DNA of 64,000 nucleotides from an uncultured Chryseobacterium sp. (GTDB lineage Bacteria > Bacteroidota > Bacteroidia > Flavobacteriales > Weeksellaceae). The stretch covers positions 62,001 to 126,000 of the forward strand of contig CAJYXJ010000013.1 of NCBI GenBank assembly GCA_913778085.1. The letters run 5' to 3'. The notes beneath the pieces were generated by a model. The model saw only the letters and a program-made list of their open reading frames with translations, made no database searches and was not told the origin of the DNA. Both the position numbers and the translations under genes were made by a program. Within the stretch, counting starts at the first letter, position 1; each line of letters begins with the position of its first letter. Positions 1 through 9,046 of this stretch are shown in pieces.

Positions 1-562
1 GGTTCGCAGCGATCTGAAGCCCCATAAACAGGGTCGTAACGATGAATCCCCAGATGTATTGTTTCCGGATATAAACCAGCAGGATCCCGGCTAATAACGG
101 GGCAAAATACTCGATGGTATTAATTTTACCGTTATGTCCGGCTGCAATAGCGATATAAAAATAAGTGGAAAGGCCGAAGAAAGTGGCTCCCAGAAGGGCA
201 TATTTCCAGTTTCTCACCACCACCATCCCCAGCAGGAAAAAACCTGCGGCAAGTAAGAAAAGATAATTGACGGGCCGCGGGAAAAAGTTCAGCTTGGAGT
301 CGATATTTTTAATAATATCCCCTTCAAACCGGCTTCCCATCTGGTACGTCGGCATCCCGCCGAACATAGAGTCGCTCCAGTAGGTTTCCTTTCCGGCAGC
401 ATCCCGGTAATCCAGGAGTTCTTTGGCTCCGCCGCGATACTGCACGATGTCATGCTGAAAAAGCTGTTTTCCCGTAATGACAGGGGTGGAGTATAAAAAT
501 GCTAAAACGATAAATACAACTAATGAAATTGCAATATAAATCAGGTTTTTATTTTTCGCCAT
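1..562 (-). CDS. YfhO-like polytopic membrane protein, N-terminal part (runs off the left edge)
   Basis: The minus strand is open from an ATG at 562 to the window edge, giving 187 N-terminal residues. It starts MAKNKNLIYIAISLVVF with a membrane anchor, then a periplasmic stretch containing QHDIVQYRGGAKELLDYR and SMFGGMPTYQMG, then several hydrophobic helices. This arrangement is typical of the large YfhO-type membrane proteins (often 800 or more residues) of flavobacteria, whose relatives act in cell-surface glycosylation. The exact role here is unknown. The DUF4834 gene lies just upstream at 596-820 on the same strand, a pairing I recall from other flavobacteria. The C-terminus is outside the window, so integrity cannot be judged. 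Confidence 0.75.
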   Translation of the reverse strand, partial: MAKNKNLIYIAISLVVFIVLAFLYSTPVITGKQLFQHDIVQYRGGAKELLDYRDAAGKETYWSDSMFGGMPTYQMGSRFEGDIIKNIDSKLNFFPRPVNYLFLLAAGFFLLGMVVVRNWKYALLGATFFGLSTYFYIAIAAGHNGKINTIEYFAPLLAGILLVYIRKQYIWGFIVTTLFMGLQIAAN

Positions 563-595
563 GTGGATGGTTATGATCTTTACTTTTCGGAATGG

Positions 596-820
596 TTATT
601 TTTTGTCCTTGTTTTCTTTTACCTCTTCATAGTCTACGGTTTCTGCATCCCAGTTGAGGCCCTGGTTATTCTTGTCAGAGTTTTGTAAATCCGGCTTGCT
701 ATTATTGTTCTGGTTGTTGAACCGGTAACTGTAGAACGTCTTGAAGAATACCCTTTTCAGAATATTCCAGACGAAGAAAATAATAATGGCGCTGAGTACG
801 AGCTCAAGAATATATTTCAT
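596..820 (-). CDS. DUF4834 family small membrane protein
   Basis: This 74-residue protein has one N-terminal transmembrane helix (about residues 5-20, LELVLSAIIIFFVW). A basic stretch and a polar tail rich in Asn, Asp, Glu and Lys follow. The pattern MKYILELVLSAIIIFF...FYSYRF fits the DUF4834 family of Bacteroidota, which has no known function. It is on the same strand as the YfhO-like gene, 33 bases upstream of it, so the two are probably co-transcribed. The family call rests on the overall pattern and on the neighbour. Confidence 0.7.
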   Translation of the reverse strand: MKYILELVLSAIIIFFVWNILKRVFFKTFYSYRFNNQNNNSKPDLQNSDKNNQGLNWDAETVDYEEVKENKDKK

Positions 821-914
821 AATTTTTATGTAAGGTTTTACGTTAAAGTCCGGTTTTGCAGACCGCCGGTCAGGCGGTTACGCGCTCAAACTCTTCAACC
901 CTAAAGTCCTGTAT

Positions 915-1967
915 TTATTTAGCCGTAGGGTTTACCATCACGGAAGAATTGGAAACACTGGTCATCGACTGTGATTCTTTTCCTTTCGAAATGCTTTCAA
1001 TCTGGGTGGTCTTTACGGAAATGTTCTGGTTCTTGATCCATCCTGTATTCTGGTCAAACTTAATGGTTCCATTCTGGGCCAGTTCGCTGCTTAAGCTATG
1101 AACCACATCACCTTGGTTTTGCTTTTCCACCTTTTTAGGAATTCCTCCCGTTACAGAAATTTCCACCACCCCGTTTCCTGCGCTTTTCAGCGTATAATTT
1201 GAAGTTACTTTAATTCTTCCCTGCGCATCGGCATTTTCACTGTTGGACCATTTTCCGCCGATCTTGGCTCCTTTTTTAGGGATGATCGTCAGGTTTTTGG
1301 TAAACTGGTCTTTCAGTACTTTTTCATTAAAAGATTCTTTAAGACTGGCCACTACGCTTTCTTTCTGATTTTTGTCTTTTATAAGCGTTCCTACGGAATT
1401 GGCCACTTTATTGTAAATGGGATCGAAGCCGGTAATGGAGATCACGTTTCCTTTCGTATCCATTTTCATGTTCAGCTTATTTCCTGTCAGTGCCCGGTTG
1501 ATGTTCCAGATCATTTTCAGGTCGTCTTCTTTCGGGATCGGCAATTTGGTATCTACAACAAGGGTTTTCCCCTGAGCCGTCTGCGAGTTTCTTTTAGCAA
1601 TAAGATTCAGGGTAATGTCGTAAACATTTCCTTTGATGTCATTTACCGTAAAAGACATTTCGTCCGTAGATTCGTTGGTGGCATTGATGGTTTTTCCGTT
1701 AGGATCCGTCATGGTTTTGGTATCCCTCTGATAGGTCGTCAGAGGATAAGTTTTTCCTTTTTCCAGTTTAAAAGTCTGGGTATAAATACCTGCAGAATCC
1801 TTGATGGCAGGATTTTCTTCCACTTTCGCCACGGAGTCGGCCGGAACTTCCACCGTAATGGTTTTTCCCGTTTTAGGATCAACTTTCGTTATTTTTGCCG
1901 TTTCTTTTTTGTTGCACGAAACTAAAGCTATGGTTGAGATCAGCGCAAATGCTGCTATGTTTTTCAT
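915..1967 (-). CDS. DUF6263 family lipoprotein
   Basis: The 350-residue protein starts with a lipoprotein signal peptide ending in the lipobox IALVSC (Cys about residue 18), so it should be lipid-anchored in the cell envelope. The mature part starts with a Lys/Thr-rich linker. A beta-rich region follows with phrases such as YPLTTYQRDTKTMTDPNGK and IIPKKGAKIGGKW, consistent with the DUF6263 family of Bacteroidota. Its function is unknown. It lies 24 bases downstream of rlmB on the same strand and may share its transcript. The start follows an A/T-rich leader with no obvious Shine-Dalgarno sequence. Confidence 0.7.
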   Translation of the reverse strand: MKNIAAFALISTIALVSCNKKETAKITKVDPKTGKTITVEVPADSVAKVEENPAIKDSAGIYTQTFKLEKGKTYPLTTYQRDTKTMTDPNGKTINATNESTDEMSFTVNDIKGNVYDITLNLIAKRNSQTAQGKTLVVDTKLPIPKEDDLKMIWNINRALTGNKLNMKMDTKGNVISITGFDPIYNKVANSVGTLIKDKNQKESVVASLKESFNEKVLKDQFTKNLTIIPKKGAKIGGKWSNSENADAQGRIKVTSNYTLKSAGNGVVEISVTGGIPKKVEKQNQGDVVHSLSSELAQNGTIKFDQNTGWIKNQNISVKTTQIESISKGKESQSMTSVSNSSVMVNPTAK

Positions 1968-1991
1968 TTAAATTTTTTTAATGTTGTTAAA

Positions 1992-2744
1992 TTAATTGAC
2001 TTTCGTAAATTTCTGTCGTACCGCTTCATATAAAATTGCTCCGCAGGCAACAGAAACATTTAAAGACTGTGTTTTTCCTTCAATCGGAAGTTTTATTTTT
2101 TCATCGGCATGATGAAGTACTTCTTTGGAAATTCCTGTTTCTTCATTCCCCATCACGATGGCTGAAGGCTCGGTGAAATCGACGTCGTAAATCAGTTTTT
2201 CGGCTTTTTCACTGGCTGCATAAACGGAAATTCCGCTTTGCTGAAGAAAATCTACGACATGAGCAAGGTTAGGAGCCTTACATATTTTCACGTTATATAA
2301 AGCGCCTGCTGATGTTTTAATAGCATCCGAATTAATAGGTGCCGCTCCCTTTTCAGGGATAATCACCGCATCCACTCCTACACATTCTGCGGTTCTGCAG
2401 ATCGCTCCGAAATTTCTGACGTCGGTCAGGCGGTCTAAAATCAGCAGGAATGGCGTTTTTCCTTCTTCAAAAAGCTGAGGCACGATATCCTCCACTTTGT
2501 GAAAAGGAACATCCGAAATAAAGGCCACAACCCCTTGGTGGTTCTTTCTGGTAAAACGGTTCAGTTTTTCAACCGGAACGTAGTTGGGACGGATTTTATT
2601 TTGAGCTAAAATAGCTTTAAGTTCAGCATAAATCGGTCCCTGTAGCGCATTCTGCACGAAGACCTTGTCAATTGTTTTTCCCGCTTCAATAGCTTCAATC
2701 ACGGGACGTAATCCAAAGATGAAATCGTCTTTTTTATCTGTCAT
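1992..2744 (-). CDS. rlmB: 23S rRNA (guanosine-2'-O-)-methyltransferase RlmB (TrmH/SPOUT family)
   Basis: The 250-residue protein has the N-terminal substrate-binding domain (FIFGLRPVIEAIEAGK) and all three SPOUT motifs. These are DRLTDVRNFGAICRTAE near residue 104, IVMGNEETGIS near 195 and IEGKTQSLNVSVACG near 220. The family uses S-adenosylmethionine to methylate the 2'-O of a guanosine in 23S rRNA (G2251 in E. coli). Length and motif order are normal for RlmB. Other TrmH-family rRNA methylases are possible, but the N-terminal domain favours RlmB. An inverted repeat lies just upstream (2769-2830). Confidence 0.88.
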   Translation of the reverse strand: MTDKKDDFIFGLRPVIEAIEAGKTIDKVFVQNALQGPIYAELKAILAQNKIRPNYVPVEKLNRFTRKNHQGVVAFISDVPFHKVEDIVPQLFEEGKTPFLLILDRLTDVRNFGAICRTAECVGVDAVIIPEKGAAPINSDAIKTSAGALYNVKICKAPNLAHVVDFLQQSGISVYAASEKAEKLIYDVDFTEPSAIVMGNEETGISKEVLHHADEKIKLPIEGKTQSLNVSVACGAILYEAVRQKFTKVN

Positions 2745-2768
2745 TTTGATATTTTAAATAATGAATGG

Positions 2769-2830
2769 TCAATGGTCAACTTTACTTCGTAAGTCAATTG
2801 TATTTTTTAAAATTCACATTTGACCATTGA
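2769..2830. repeat. Short intergenic inverted repeat
   Basis: Perfect 11-base arms, TCAATGGTCAA at 2769-2779 and TTGACCATTGA at 2820-2830, flank an A/T-rich 40-base spacer between rlmB and the DinB gene. Simple repeats of this kind recur in other spacers of the window. It has no T-run, so it is not a typical terminator. Confidence 0.6.
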
Positions 2831-2854
2831 CTTGCAAAGCAAAATTCACTTGAA

Positions 2855-3328
2855 CTATCTTCCTTTTTCTCCTAAAATTGCTCTTTTCTGCGCCAACGCA
2901 TATCCATAGTGCAAACCTTCATGCATATTGTTAAAGATAATTGCATCCTGGATGCTTTTCAGGTCCATTCCGAAGCTGGTGGTGTAAGGCGTGTAATCTG
3001 AAAACAGGTCGCTGTCGTAATCCTTCATCAGGATTTTCGAGGTTTCTGTCAGCAGGAATTCCAGATCTTCTACTTCCGACTTCTGGACGTCCAGATTCGG
3101 CAGAGTTCCTTTTTTATAGGTCTCGATCCAGTACTTATCGATTCTGAAAGGGTTTCCGCTCAGGTAATAATGCAGGAGCTGCTGGGTAGCAACCGTATGG
3201 GCAATGTTCCAGTACAGGTTGTTATTGAAACCATCGGGAATCAGCAAAAGATCTTCGTGCGAAGTATTCTGTAAAATATCGAGAAGATTCTTCCGGACCT
3301 GACGGTGCGCTTGAAAATGATAATTCAT
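2855..3328 (-). CDS. DinB family protein
   Basis: The 157-residue protein fits the DinB/YfiT four-helix-bundle family, putative metal-dependent enzymes in which three His residues bind the metal. The helix starts and His positions match: NLYWNIAHTVATQQLLHYYL has the first His and MHEGLHYGYALAQ near the C-terminus has the last. The substrate is unknown; relatives include thiol transferases. It is a single gene with its own promoter box (3349-3379) and stands apart from rlmB. Confidence 0.75.
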   Translation of the reverse strand: MNYHFQAHRQVRKNLLDILQNTSHEDLLLIPDGFNNNLYWNIAHTVATQQLLHYYLSGNPFRIDKYWIETYKKGTLPNLDVQKSEVEDLEFLLTETSKILMKDYDSDLFSDYTPYTTSFGMDLKSIQDAIIFNNMHEGLHYGYALAQKRAILGEKGR

Positions 3329-3348
3329 TTTGCAAATTTTTTAATCAC

Positions 3349-3379
3349 CAAAAATAGTTTAATAAACTGGAAATGACAA
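3349..3379 (-). promoter_or_regulatory. Bacteroidota-type promoter of the DinB gene
   Basis: On the minus strand a TTG (3379-3377) is followed after exactly 20 bases by TATTTTTG (3356-3349). This matches the -33 TTG / -7 TAnnTTTG promoter of Bacteroidota. The DinB start codon lies 20 bases downstream of the box. Confidence 0.6.
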
Positions 3380-3580
3380 TTTTTGAAAGGAGCATTAAAG
3401 TAAAATTTATATATTTTTATGAAAAACGGAAATCATGCTCCTGAATTCTAAGGGATACACCCGTTTGGAATCTTGCAGTAGAGCTGGAACATTTAACAAA
3501 CTTTAACTTAAAGATGGCATTTTTTGTGTTGATTAATGCAAGTATTTATTAGAAATTTACCAATTATTTTAAATAAGACT

Positions 3581-4585
3581 ATGTCAGATACATATCAGGC
3601 GGATGATATTCGTCAGCTCACGGAACAGGTAAAGGAAGCCAACTTCTATTTTTCCCGTCTTCGCGAAGAAATCAACAAAGTAATTATCGGTCAGGAATAT
3701 ATGATCGACCGCCTTTTAGTAGGGCTTTTAGGGAATGGTCACGTTCTTCTGGAAGGGGTTCCGGGACTGGCAAAAACCCTGGCCATCAAAACCCTGGCGG
3801 ATGCGGTACACGGACAGTTTTCGAGAATCCAGTTTACGCCGGATCTTTTGCCTGCAGACGTTGTGGGAACCATGATCTATAATGTGAAAGACAACGATTT
3901 TTCCATTAAAAGAGGTCCTGTATTTGCCAATTTCGTATTGGCGGATGAGATCAACCGGGCCCCGGCCAAAGTACAGTCGGCGCTGTTGGAGGTCATGCAG
4001 GAAAAACAGGTGACTATTGGTGATGAAACCATGAAACTGCCGAAGCCTTTTCTCGTATTGGCTACCCAAAACCCGATCGATCAGGAAGGAACCTACCTGC
4101 TGCCGGAAGCACAAAGCGACCGTTTTATGCTGAAATGTACCATCGATTATCCTAAGTTTGAGGACGAAAGGCAAGTAATGCGGATGGTTTCCACTTCACA
4201 TCAACCGACGGTAAAACCGGTGATTTCCCTGGAGCATATCGTTGCTGCCAAGGAGCTGATCAACCAGATTTATCTTGACGAAAAAATTGAGAAATATATC
4301 CTCGATATGGTGTTTGCCACCCGTTTTCCTGAAAATTACGGCTTGGCCGAACTGAAAAACTATATCGGCTTCGGGGCTTCTCCGAGAGCATCGATTAACC
4401 TGGCCATCGCTTCCAGAGCGTATGCATTCCTGAAGGGAAGAGCTTTCGTTATTCCTGAAGACGTTAAGGCTTTGGCCAAAGATGTGCTGAGACACCGAAT
4501 CGGCCTAACCTTTGAGGCGGAAGCGGAAGAAATTTCATCAGAAGAAATCATCAACAGAATTTTAGCGAAAATCCAGGCTCCGTAA
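3581..4585 (+). CDS. MoxR family AAA+ ATPase
   Basis: The 334-residue ATPase has a Walker A motif GVPGLAKT (residues 59-66), a Walker B in VLADEINRAP, and the sensor region ATQNPIDQEGTYLLPEAQSDRF. MoxR ATPases act as chaperones for assembly of partners with von Willebrand A (vWA) domains. Here it heads a run of DUF58 and vWA (BatA, BatB) genes, the classic MoxR-Bat arrangement. I chose the ATG at 3581 (MSDTYQADD); the reading frame stays open to an ATG at 3536, but that extension (MQVFIRNLPIILNKT) looks unlike the family. The stop overlaps the next start by one base, so it is probably the first gene of the operon. Confidence 0.9.
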   Translation: MSDTYQADDIRQLTEQVKEANFYFSRLREEINKVIIGQEYMIDRLLVGLLGNGHVLLEGVPGLAKTLAIKTLADAVHGQFSRIQFTPDLLPADVVGTMIYNVKDNDFSIKRGPVFANFVLADEINRAPAKVQSALLEVMQEKQVTIGDETMKLPKPFLVLATQNPIDQEGTYLLPEAQSDRFMLKCTIDYPKFEDERQVMRMVSTSHQPTVKPVISLEHIVAAKELINQIYLDEKIEKYILDMVFATRFPENYGLAELKNYIGFGASPRASINLAIASRAYAFLKGRAFVIPEDVKALAKDVLRHRIGLTFEAEAEEISSEEIINRILAKIQAP

Positions 4586-5043
4586 TGGATGAAGTAAGGA
4601 TAAGAAAGGCAGTCCGCGAAGACTGTGCGCCAATGCTGGATCTCATTAAGGAACTGGCTGAATACGAAAAGGCGTTGCATGAAGTTTCGTTAACACTTGA
4701 ACAGTTTACTGAAGACGGGTTCGGAACGGCTCCGGTCTGGGGTGCATTCGTTGCAGAGGCTAATGGGAAAATTGTCGGGATTTCATTGTACTATGACCGG
4801 TATTCTACCTGGAAAGGCAGAAGGCTATACTTAGAAGATCTGGTAGTAACCGAAGAGATGAGGGGAAAACAGATCGGCCGGAAATTATTTGAAGCCACGA
4901 TGGAATACGGAAAGTCAAGGAATTACAGCGGAATGGTTTTTCAGGTGCTGAACTGGAACGAACCGGCTATTAATTTCTATAAAAAATATAGTCCGAAATT
5001 CGATGAGGAATGGTTGAATGTTTCCATTGAGTTCAAAGTTTAA
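4585..5043 (+). CDS. GNAT family N-acetyltransferase
   Basis: The 152-residue protein has the acetyl-CoA binding motif DLVVTEEMRGKQIGRKLFE (R/Q-x-x-G-x-G/A type) and the C-terminal NEPAINFYKK typical of GNAT acetyltransferases. It resembles the diamine/spermidine acetyltransferase-like branch (LYLEDLVV, GMVFQVLNWNEPAINFY). The acceptor substrate cannot be read from sequence. Its ATG overlaps the moxR stop codon, so it is translationally coupled to moxR. That is odd company for a Bat operon. Confidence 0.85.
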   Translation: MDEVRIRKAVREDCAPMLDLIKELAEYEKALHEVSLTLEQFTEDGFGTAPVWGAFVAEANGKIVGISLYYDRYSTWKGRRLYLEDLVVTEEMRGKQIGRKLFEATMEYGKSRNYSGMVFQVLNWNEPAINFYKKYSPKFDEEWLNVSIEFKV

Positions 5044-5151
5044 TGTTCAAGGTTTAAATTTTTATCATTTGTGCTAAAAATTTTCAAACTTAGAAAATTC
5101 CAACTAAAAACGCTGAACCCAAAACATTGAACTTCAAATAAATTAAGTGCT

Positions 5152-6015
5152 ATGCAAATAAAAGATATTGTAAAAAAAGTAAAGCAGATTGAAATCCGTA
5201 CGCGAAAGAAAACGGAGGCTACTTTGATGGGGCAATATCACAGTGCTTTTAAAGGTCAGGGGATGACTTTCTCGGAAGTCCGCCCGTACCAGTTCGGTGA
5301 CGAGATCCGGAGAATCGACTGGAACAAGACCGCCCGTTTCCGCGAACCTTTCGTAAAAGTGATGGAAGAGGAGCGGGAACTGACCATGATGCTGCTCGTT
5401 GATATTTCGGCATCGATGGATTACGGAACCAAAACCCAGCTGAAAAGGGAATATGTAGCAGAAATTGCTGCAAGCCTCGGTTTTTCAGCAGCGGGGAACA
5501 ATGATAAAGTCGGACTTATCCTGTTTGCGGATAAAGTCTATAAAGTTATTCCCCCACAGAAAGGAAGGAAGCATATCCTGTCGATCATCAGTATGATCCT
5601 GACGGCAGATTATGTGCCTGCCGTTTCCAAAATAGATAAAGCGCTGGAATATATGATGGGTATTTTCAAAAGGAAATCTCTGGTTTTTCTTTTTTCAGAT
5701 TTTGAAGATGAATACGATTCCAAAATGCTGCGGGTGGCTTCTAAGAAACATCAGCTCCTGGGGATGCGAATCTACGATGAAAAGGATAATGAAATTCCGG
5801 ATGTGGGCTATACGCTGCTTTATGATGCGGAAACAGGGAAACAGGTCTGGGCAAACACTTCAAGCGCAAGATGGAGGTATACCTTTGCAGAAGCGCAGAA
5901 GCAAAAGCTGAAAGTATTGGAAGAAGATTTTTCCAACAGTTCCGCCAGTTTTATGAATGTGAATACGGGAGCCGATTATTCCAGACTGCTGTATGGTTAT
6001 TTTCAGAAAAAATAA
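5152..6015 (+). CDS. DUF58 domain protein of the Bat locus
   Basis: The 287-residue protein has the DUF58 signature VRPYQFGDEIRRIDWNKTAR (about residues 43-62) followed by a vWA-like fold with the MIDAS motif DISAS (84-88). DUF58 proteins are regular companions of MoxR ATPases and BatA/BatB and probably form part of the same envelope complex. No membrane segment is evident, so it should be cytosolic. The 108-base gap after the GNAT gene holds simple degenerate TTCAA-type repeats and no clear promoter. Confidence 0.88.
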   Translation: MQIKDIVKKVKQIEIRTRKKTEATLMGQYHSAFKGQGMTFSEVRPYQFGDEIRRIDWNKTARFREPFVKVMEEERELTMMLLVDISASMDYGTKTQLKREYVAEIAASLGFSAAGNNDKVGLILFADKVYKVIPPQKGRKHILSIISMILTADYVPAVSKIDKALEYMMGIFKRKSLVFLFSDFEDEYDSKMLRVASKKHQLLGMRIYDEKDNEIPDVGYTLLYDAETGKQVWANTSSARWRYTFAEAQKQKLKVLEEDFSNSSASFMNVNTGADYSRLLYGYFQKK

Positions 6016-6052
6016 ATTCACCGGAAGTGGGCAAGGCTCATTTTAAAATGTA

Positions 6053-6955
6053 TTGAAATTGAAAAAATTAATAGTATTATTCTGTTTTTTAATCTGTGCA
6101 AATGCTTTTTCACAGATCCTTTCCTCCAGCGTGGAAAAGAAAACCATCGCCTTGGGAGAAGTAAACCATATCGTTGTGACGATCAATAATATCCACAATG
6201 AAAAAGTTTCCGCCGCTCCCCAGAACGAACTGCTTCCTTTTCATTTCGAGGAAATTAAAGACAGTATTGCACAGACGCAGGATGTTTATTACAGAAGGAT
6301 CGAATTTACTGTTTTTGATGAGGGGAAATTTACGATTCCTGAACTGGAATTTAAAGTAGGAGGAAAGGTTCTGAAGACTATTCCTTACGAAATTGATGTC
6401 ATCAACACGGCTCAGAAAACAGACCCGATCAATGACATTATGAACAATAAAGAAGTAAAGCTCGAAGTAACCGATTACTGGGAACTGTACAAGTTTTATA
6501 TTCTGGCGGCCATTGCGCTCATCTGCCTGATTATTGCCATCATTATGTTTGTAAGATATGGGCGTAAGAAAAAAAGTTCTCCGGTGGTCACTACAAACCA
6601 GACGCTGAAAGAACTGGATTCCCTGAAAAAGAAAAAATATGTGGAAACCGGAAACTACCGCTCGTTCTATGTGGAGCTGATCGATATTTCAAGAAAATTT
6701 ATCTCCACCCAATACCGTCTGCCGGCAGATGTTCTGCTTACCGATGACCTTATAGATCTGATGAAGAAGAACAATACCATTTCCCAGGAAAATGAGCGCG
6801 TGGTGGAAGAAGTTTTTGTAAGAGGCGATCTTGTGAAATTTGCAAAGACCTTCCCGGACCAAAAGATTATGGAAAAGGATCTCGCGGATATTACGGCATT
6901 TGTGAAGCGGTCATCAAAGGATTTGGAATTTGAAAACCTGAGGAAAGATGCTTAA
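6053..6955 (+). CDS. Bat-locus membrane protein (DUF4381/BatD-N-like)
   Basis: The 300-residue protein has an N-terminal signal peptide (KLIVLFCFLICANAFSQ), a beta-rich extracytoplasmic domain resembling the start of BatD (SSVEKKTIALGEVNHIVVTI), one transmembrane helix (about residues 149-167) and a cytoplasmic helical tail. In MoxR/Bat loci a protein of this design sits between the DUF58 gene and batA. No ATG fits this frame; the start is probably TTG at 6053 or 6059. The end overlaps batA by 8 bases, supporting coupling. Confidence 0.75.
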   Translation: MKLKKLIVLFCFLICANAFSQILSSSVEKKTIALGEVNHIVVTINNIHNEKVSAAPQNELLPFHFEEIKDSIAQTQDVYYRRIEFTVFDEGKFTIPELEFKVGGKVLKTIPYEIDVINTAQKTDPINDIMNNKEVKLEVTDYWELYKFYILAAIALICLIIAIIMFVRYGRKKKSSPVVTTNQTLKELDSLKKKKYVETGNYRSFYVELIDISRKFISTQYRLPADVLLTDDLIDLMKKNNTISQENERVVEEVFVRGDLVKFAKTFPDQKIMEKDLADITAFVKRSSKDLEFENLRKDA

Positions 6956-7940
6956 TTTTGAATTTTACAGTCCGTGGTTTTTATTGCTTTTTATCCTGTT
7001 TATTCCGCTTCTGTTTAGGGATATCAGCAAACAGAAAAGGAAAGGCATCAAAGTGCCGACAGTTAAAAATATGGGTGACAGCAGTGGAATCCATATTGTG
7101 ATGTTTTTCCTGAAGATTTCGAAATACCTGATCCTGTCGGCTCTGATCATTGCCATGGCAAGGCCAAGAACCTTCACAATTTCTCAGGATCGGGACGATA
7201 CTAAAGGAATCGATATTATGCTTTCCGTAGACGTTTCGTTAAGTATGCTGGCCAAGGATCTTTCGCCGGACCGTTTGACAGCTTTAAAAGATATCGCCAT
7301 TAAATTTGTTAATAAAAGACCGAATGACAGGATCGGTTTGGTGGCTTACTCCGGAGAAGCTTTTACAAAAGTCCCGGTAACTTCCGACCATCAGGTGGTT
7401 GTAGATGAATTGAACAGCCTTAATCCGCTGGAATTACAGCCGGGAACGGCAATCGGTGAAGGTCTTTCCGTAGCCGTCAACCATTTGAAGAACAGTAAAG
7501 CTAAAAGCAAAATCATCATTCTGATGACGGATGGGGTCAATACGATAGAAAATGCGATGCCGCCTGCCATAGCAGCGGAACTTGCCAAGAATAACGGGAT
7601 TAAAGTCTATTCCATCGGAATCGGAACCAACGGATATGCGCTGATGCCCACGCAACAGGATATCTTCGGAGATCTGGTTTTTACGGAAGCGGAAGTGAAA
7701 ATCGATGAACCGGTTTTAAAGGAAGTGGCCCAGATGACGGGTGGAAAATACTTCAGGGCCACATCAAACAGCAGTCTCGAAGAAGTATATGACGAGATCA
7801 ACCAGTTGGAAAAATCGGACGTGAAAGTGGCAAAGCTCTTTAATTATCAGGAATATTTTAAGATTTTCCTTTGGGTAGCTTTGGGCTTGCTTTTTCTGGA
7901 CGCTTTACTGAGATGGGTATTTTATAAAATTTTAAGCTAA
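6948..7940 (+). CDS. batA: vWA domain membrane protein BatA
   Basis: The 330-residue protein has N-terminal hydrophobic helices (about 8-23 and 54-70), a vWA domain with MIDAS motif DVSLS (95-99) and LMTDGVN, and a C-terminal transmembrane helix (about 306-325). BatA is an inner-membrane protein whose vWA domain faces the periplasm; Bat proteins were linked to aerotolerance in Bacteroides. It overlaps the previous gene by 8 bases and batB by one base. Confidence 0.88.
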   Translation: MLNFEFYSPWFLLLFILFIPLLFRDISKQKRKGIKVPTVKNMGDSSGIHIVMFFLKISKYLILSALIIAMARPRTFTISQDRDDTKGIDIMLSVDVSLSMLAKDLSPDRLTALKDIAIKFVNKRPNDRIGLVAYSGEAFTKVPVTSDHQVVVDELNSLNPLELQPGTAIGEGLSVAVNHLKNSKAKSKIIILMTDGVNTIENAMPPAIAAELAKNNGIKVYSIGIGTNGYALMPTQQDIFGDLVFTEAEVKIDEPVLKEVAQMTGGKYFRATSNSSLEEVYDEINQLEKSDVKVAKLFNYQEYFKIFLWVALGLLFLDALLRWVFYKILS

Positions 7941-8947
7941 TGGATTGGTATTTAGGGAATTATTGGTATTTATTGCTGCTGCTGCTTTTGCCGCTGCTGG
8001 CTGCCTTTCTGATCCGTTATCTGAAATGGAAAAAGAAAAAAAGGACGGTTTTTGCAGACAGCCAGTTTCATGAGCATTTGTTTGAAAAAAAATCGGGTTT
8101 TACGAAATTCTTTCCTGCCCTGTACCTGCTGGCCGTCTTGTTCCTGATTTTTTCAATCATCGACCTGCTGAGCGGTTCGGAAGAAATAAAGACCAGCCAG
8201 AAACTGAATAACGTTATTTTCATGATGGATGTTTCCAACTCCATGAATGCGGAAGATATTAATCCGAGCCGCCTGACCGAAGCGAAAAACCTGATGCTTC
8301 AGACGATGCAGAAAATGAAGAACGATAAAGTCGGGATCGTAATTTTCGCGGGACAGGCAACTTCGATTATGCCGTTAACCACTGATTACGGCTCAGCGGA
8401 AACCTACATCGGCGGTATTGAAACGAATTCCATGCAGATCCAGGGGACTGACTTTTTAAATGCGATGAAAATAGCCGTCGAGAAATTTAAAAATGTAAGC
8501 AAAGACGGGCGGAAAGTCGTTTTGTTAAGCGACGGTGAAGATAACGAAGGAAATGATGATGCTGCAATTCGATTAGCCAGGAAAGAAGGGATCATGATCA
8601 CTTCCGTGGGAATCGGAACAGAGGAGGGGGCTCCGGTACCGGAATATGTTTTCGGCCAGCTGATGGGATATAAAAGCGATATGAACGGGCAGACCGTGAT
8701 TTCCAAAAGACAGACGGAAGCCCTTAGAAAAATGGCAGATGCTACCGGCGGAACCTATATCGACGGAAATAATATTAATGAAGCACCAGACCGGATTGTG
8801 GATGCTTTAAAAAAGAAATCGGGATCCTCGGAAACGATGGTAAAATCTCAGAATGCCAACCATTATTACCAGTATTTTCTTGCGGTTTCCCTGTTTTTCT
8901 TCTTTCTGATTTATATTTTTAATCCCAAAAGAGATTTTAATCTGTAA
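7940..8947 (+). CDS. batB: vWA domain membrane protein BatB
   Basis: The 335-residue protein has the same design as BatA: N-terminal helices (about 9-26 and 59-75), MIDAS motif DVSNS (97-101), LLSDGEDNEG and a C-terminal membrane helix (about 309-328). BatA and BatB are paralogues expected to work in one membrane complex. The start codon overlaps the batA stop. The order A then B follows standard Bat loci. Confidence 0.88.
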   Translation: MDWYLGNYWYLLLLLLLPLLAAFLIRYLKWKKKKRTVFADSQFHEHLFEKKSGFTKFFPALYLLAVLFLIFSIIDLLSGSEEIKTSQKLNNVIFMMDVSNSMNAEDINPSRLTEAKNLMLQTMQKMKNDKVGIVIFAGQATSIMPLTTDYGSAETYIGGIETNSMQIQGTDFLNAMKIAVEKFKNVSKDGRKVVLLSDGEDNEGNDDAAIRLARKEGIMITSVGIGTEEGAPVPEYVFGQLMGYKSDMNGQTVISKRQTEALRKMADATGGTYIDGNNINEAPDRIVDALKKKSGSSETMVKSQNANHYYQYFLAVSLFFFFLIYIFNPKRDFNL

Positions 8948-9032
8948 AATCCACGATCATTGTCTCAGTTTCAGTCAATTACTTTAACCTAGTTTTAACA
9001 AATAAAACGCTGTTTATTAACATATAAAGGAA

Positions 9033-9040
9033 TAATTTTG
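9033..9040 (+). promoter_or_regulatory. -7 promoter box upstream of batC
   Basis: TAATTTTG matches TAnnTTTG and ends six bases before the batC ATG at 9047. No well-spaced TTTG is seen upstream. It could give batC-batD an internal promoter with almost no 5' leader. The box also contains the TTG codon that would otherwise look like an upstream start. Confidence 0.45.
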
Positions 9041-9046
9041 CACATA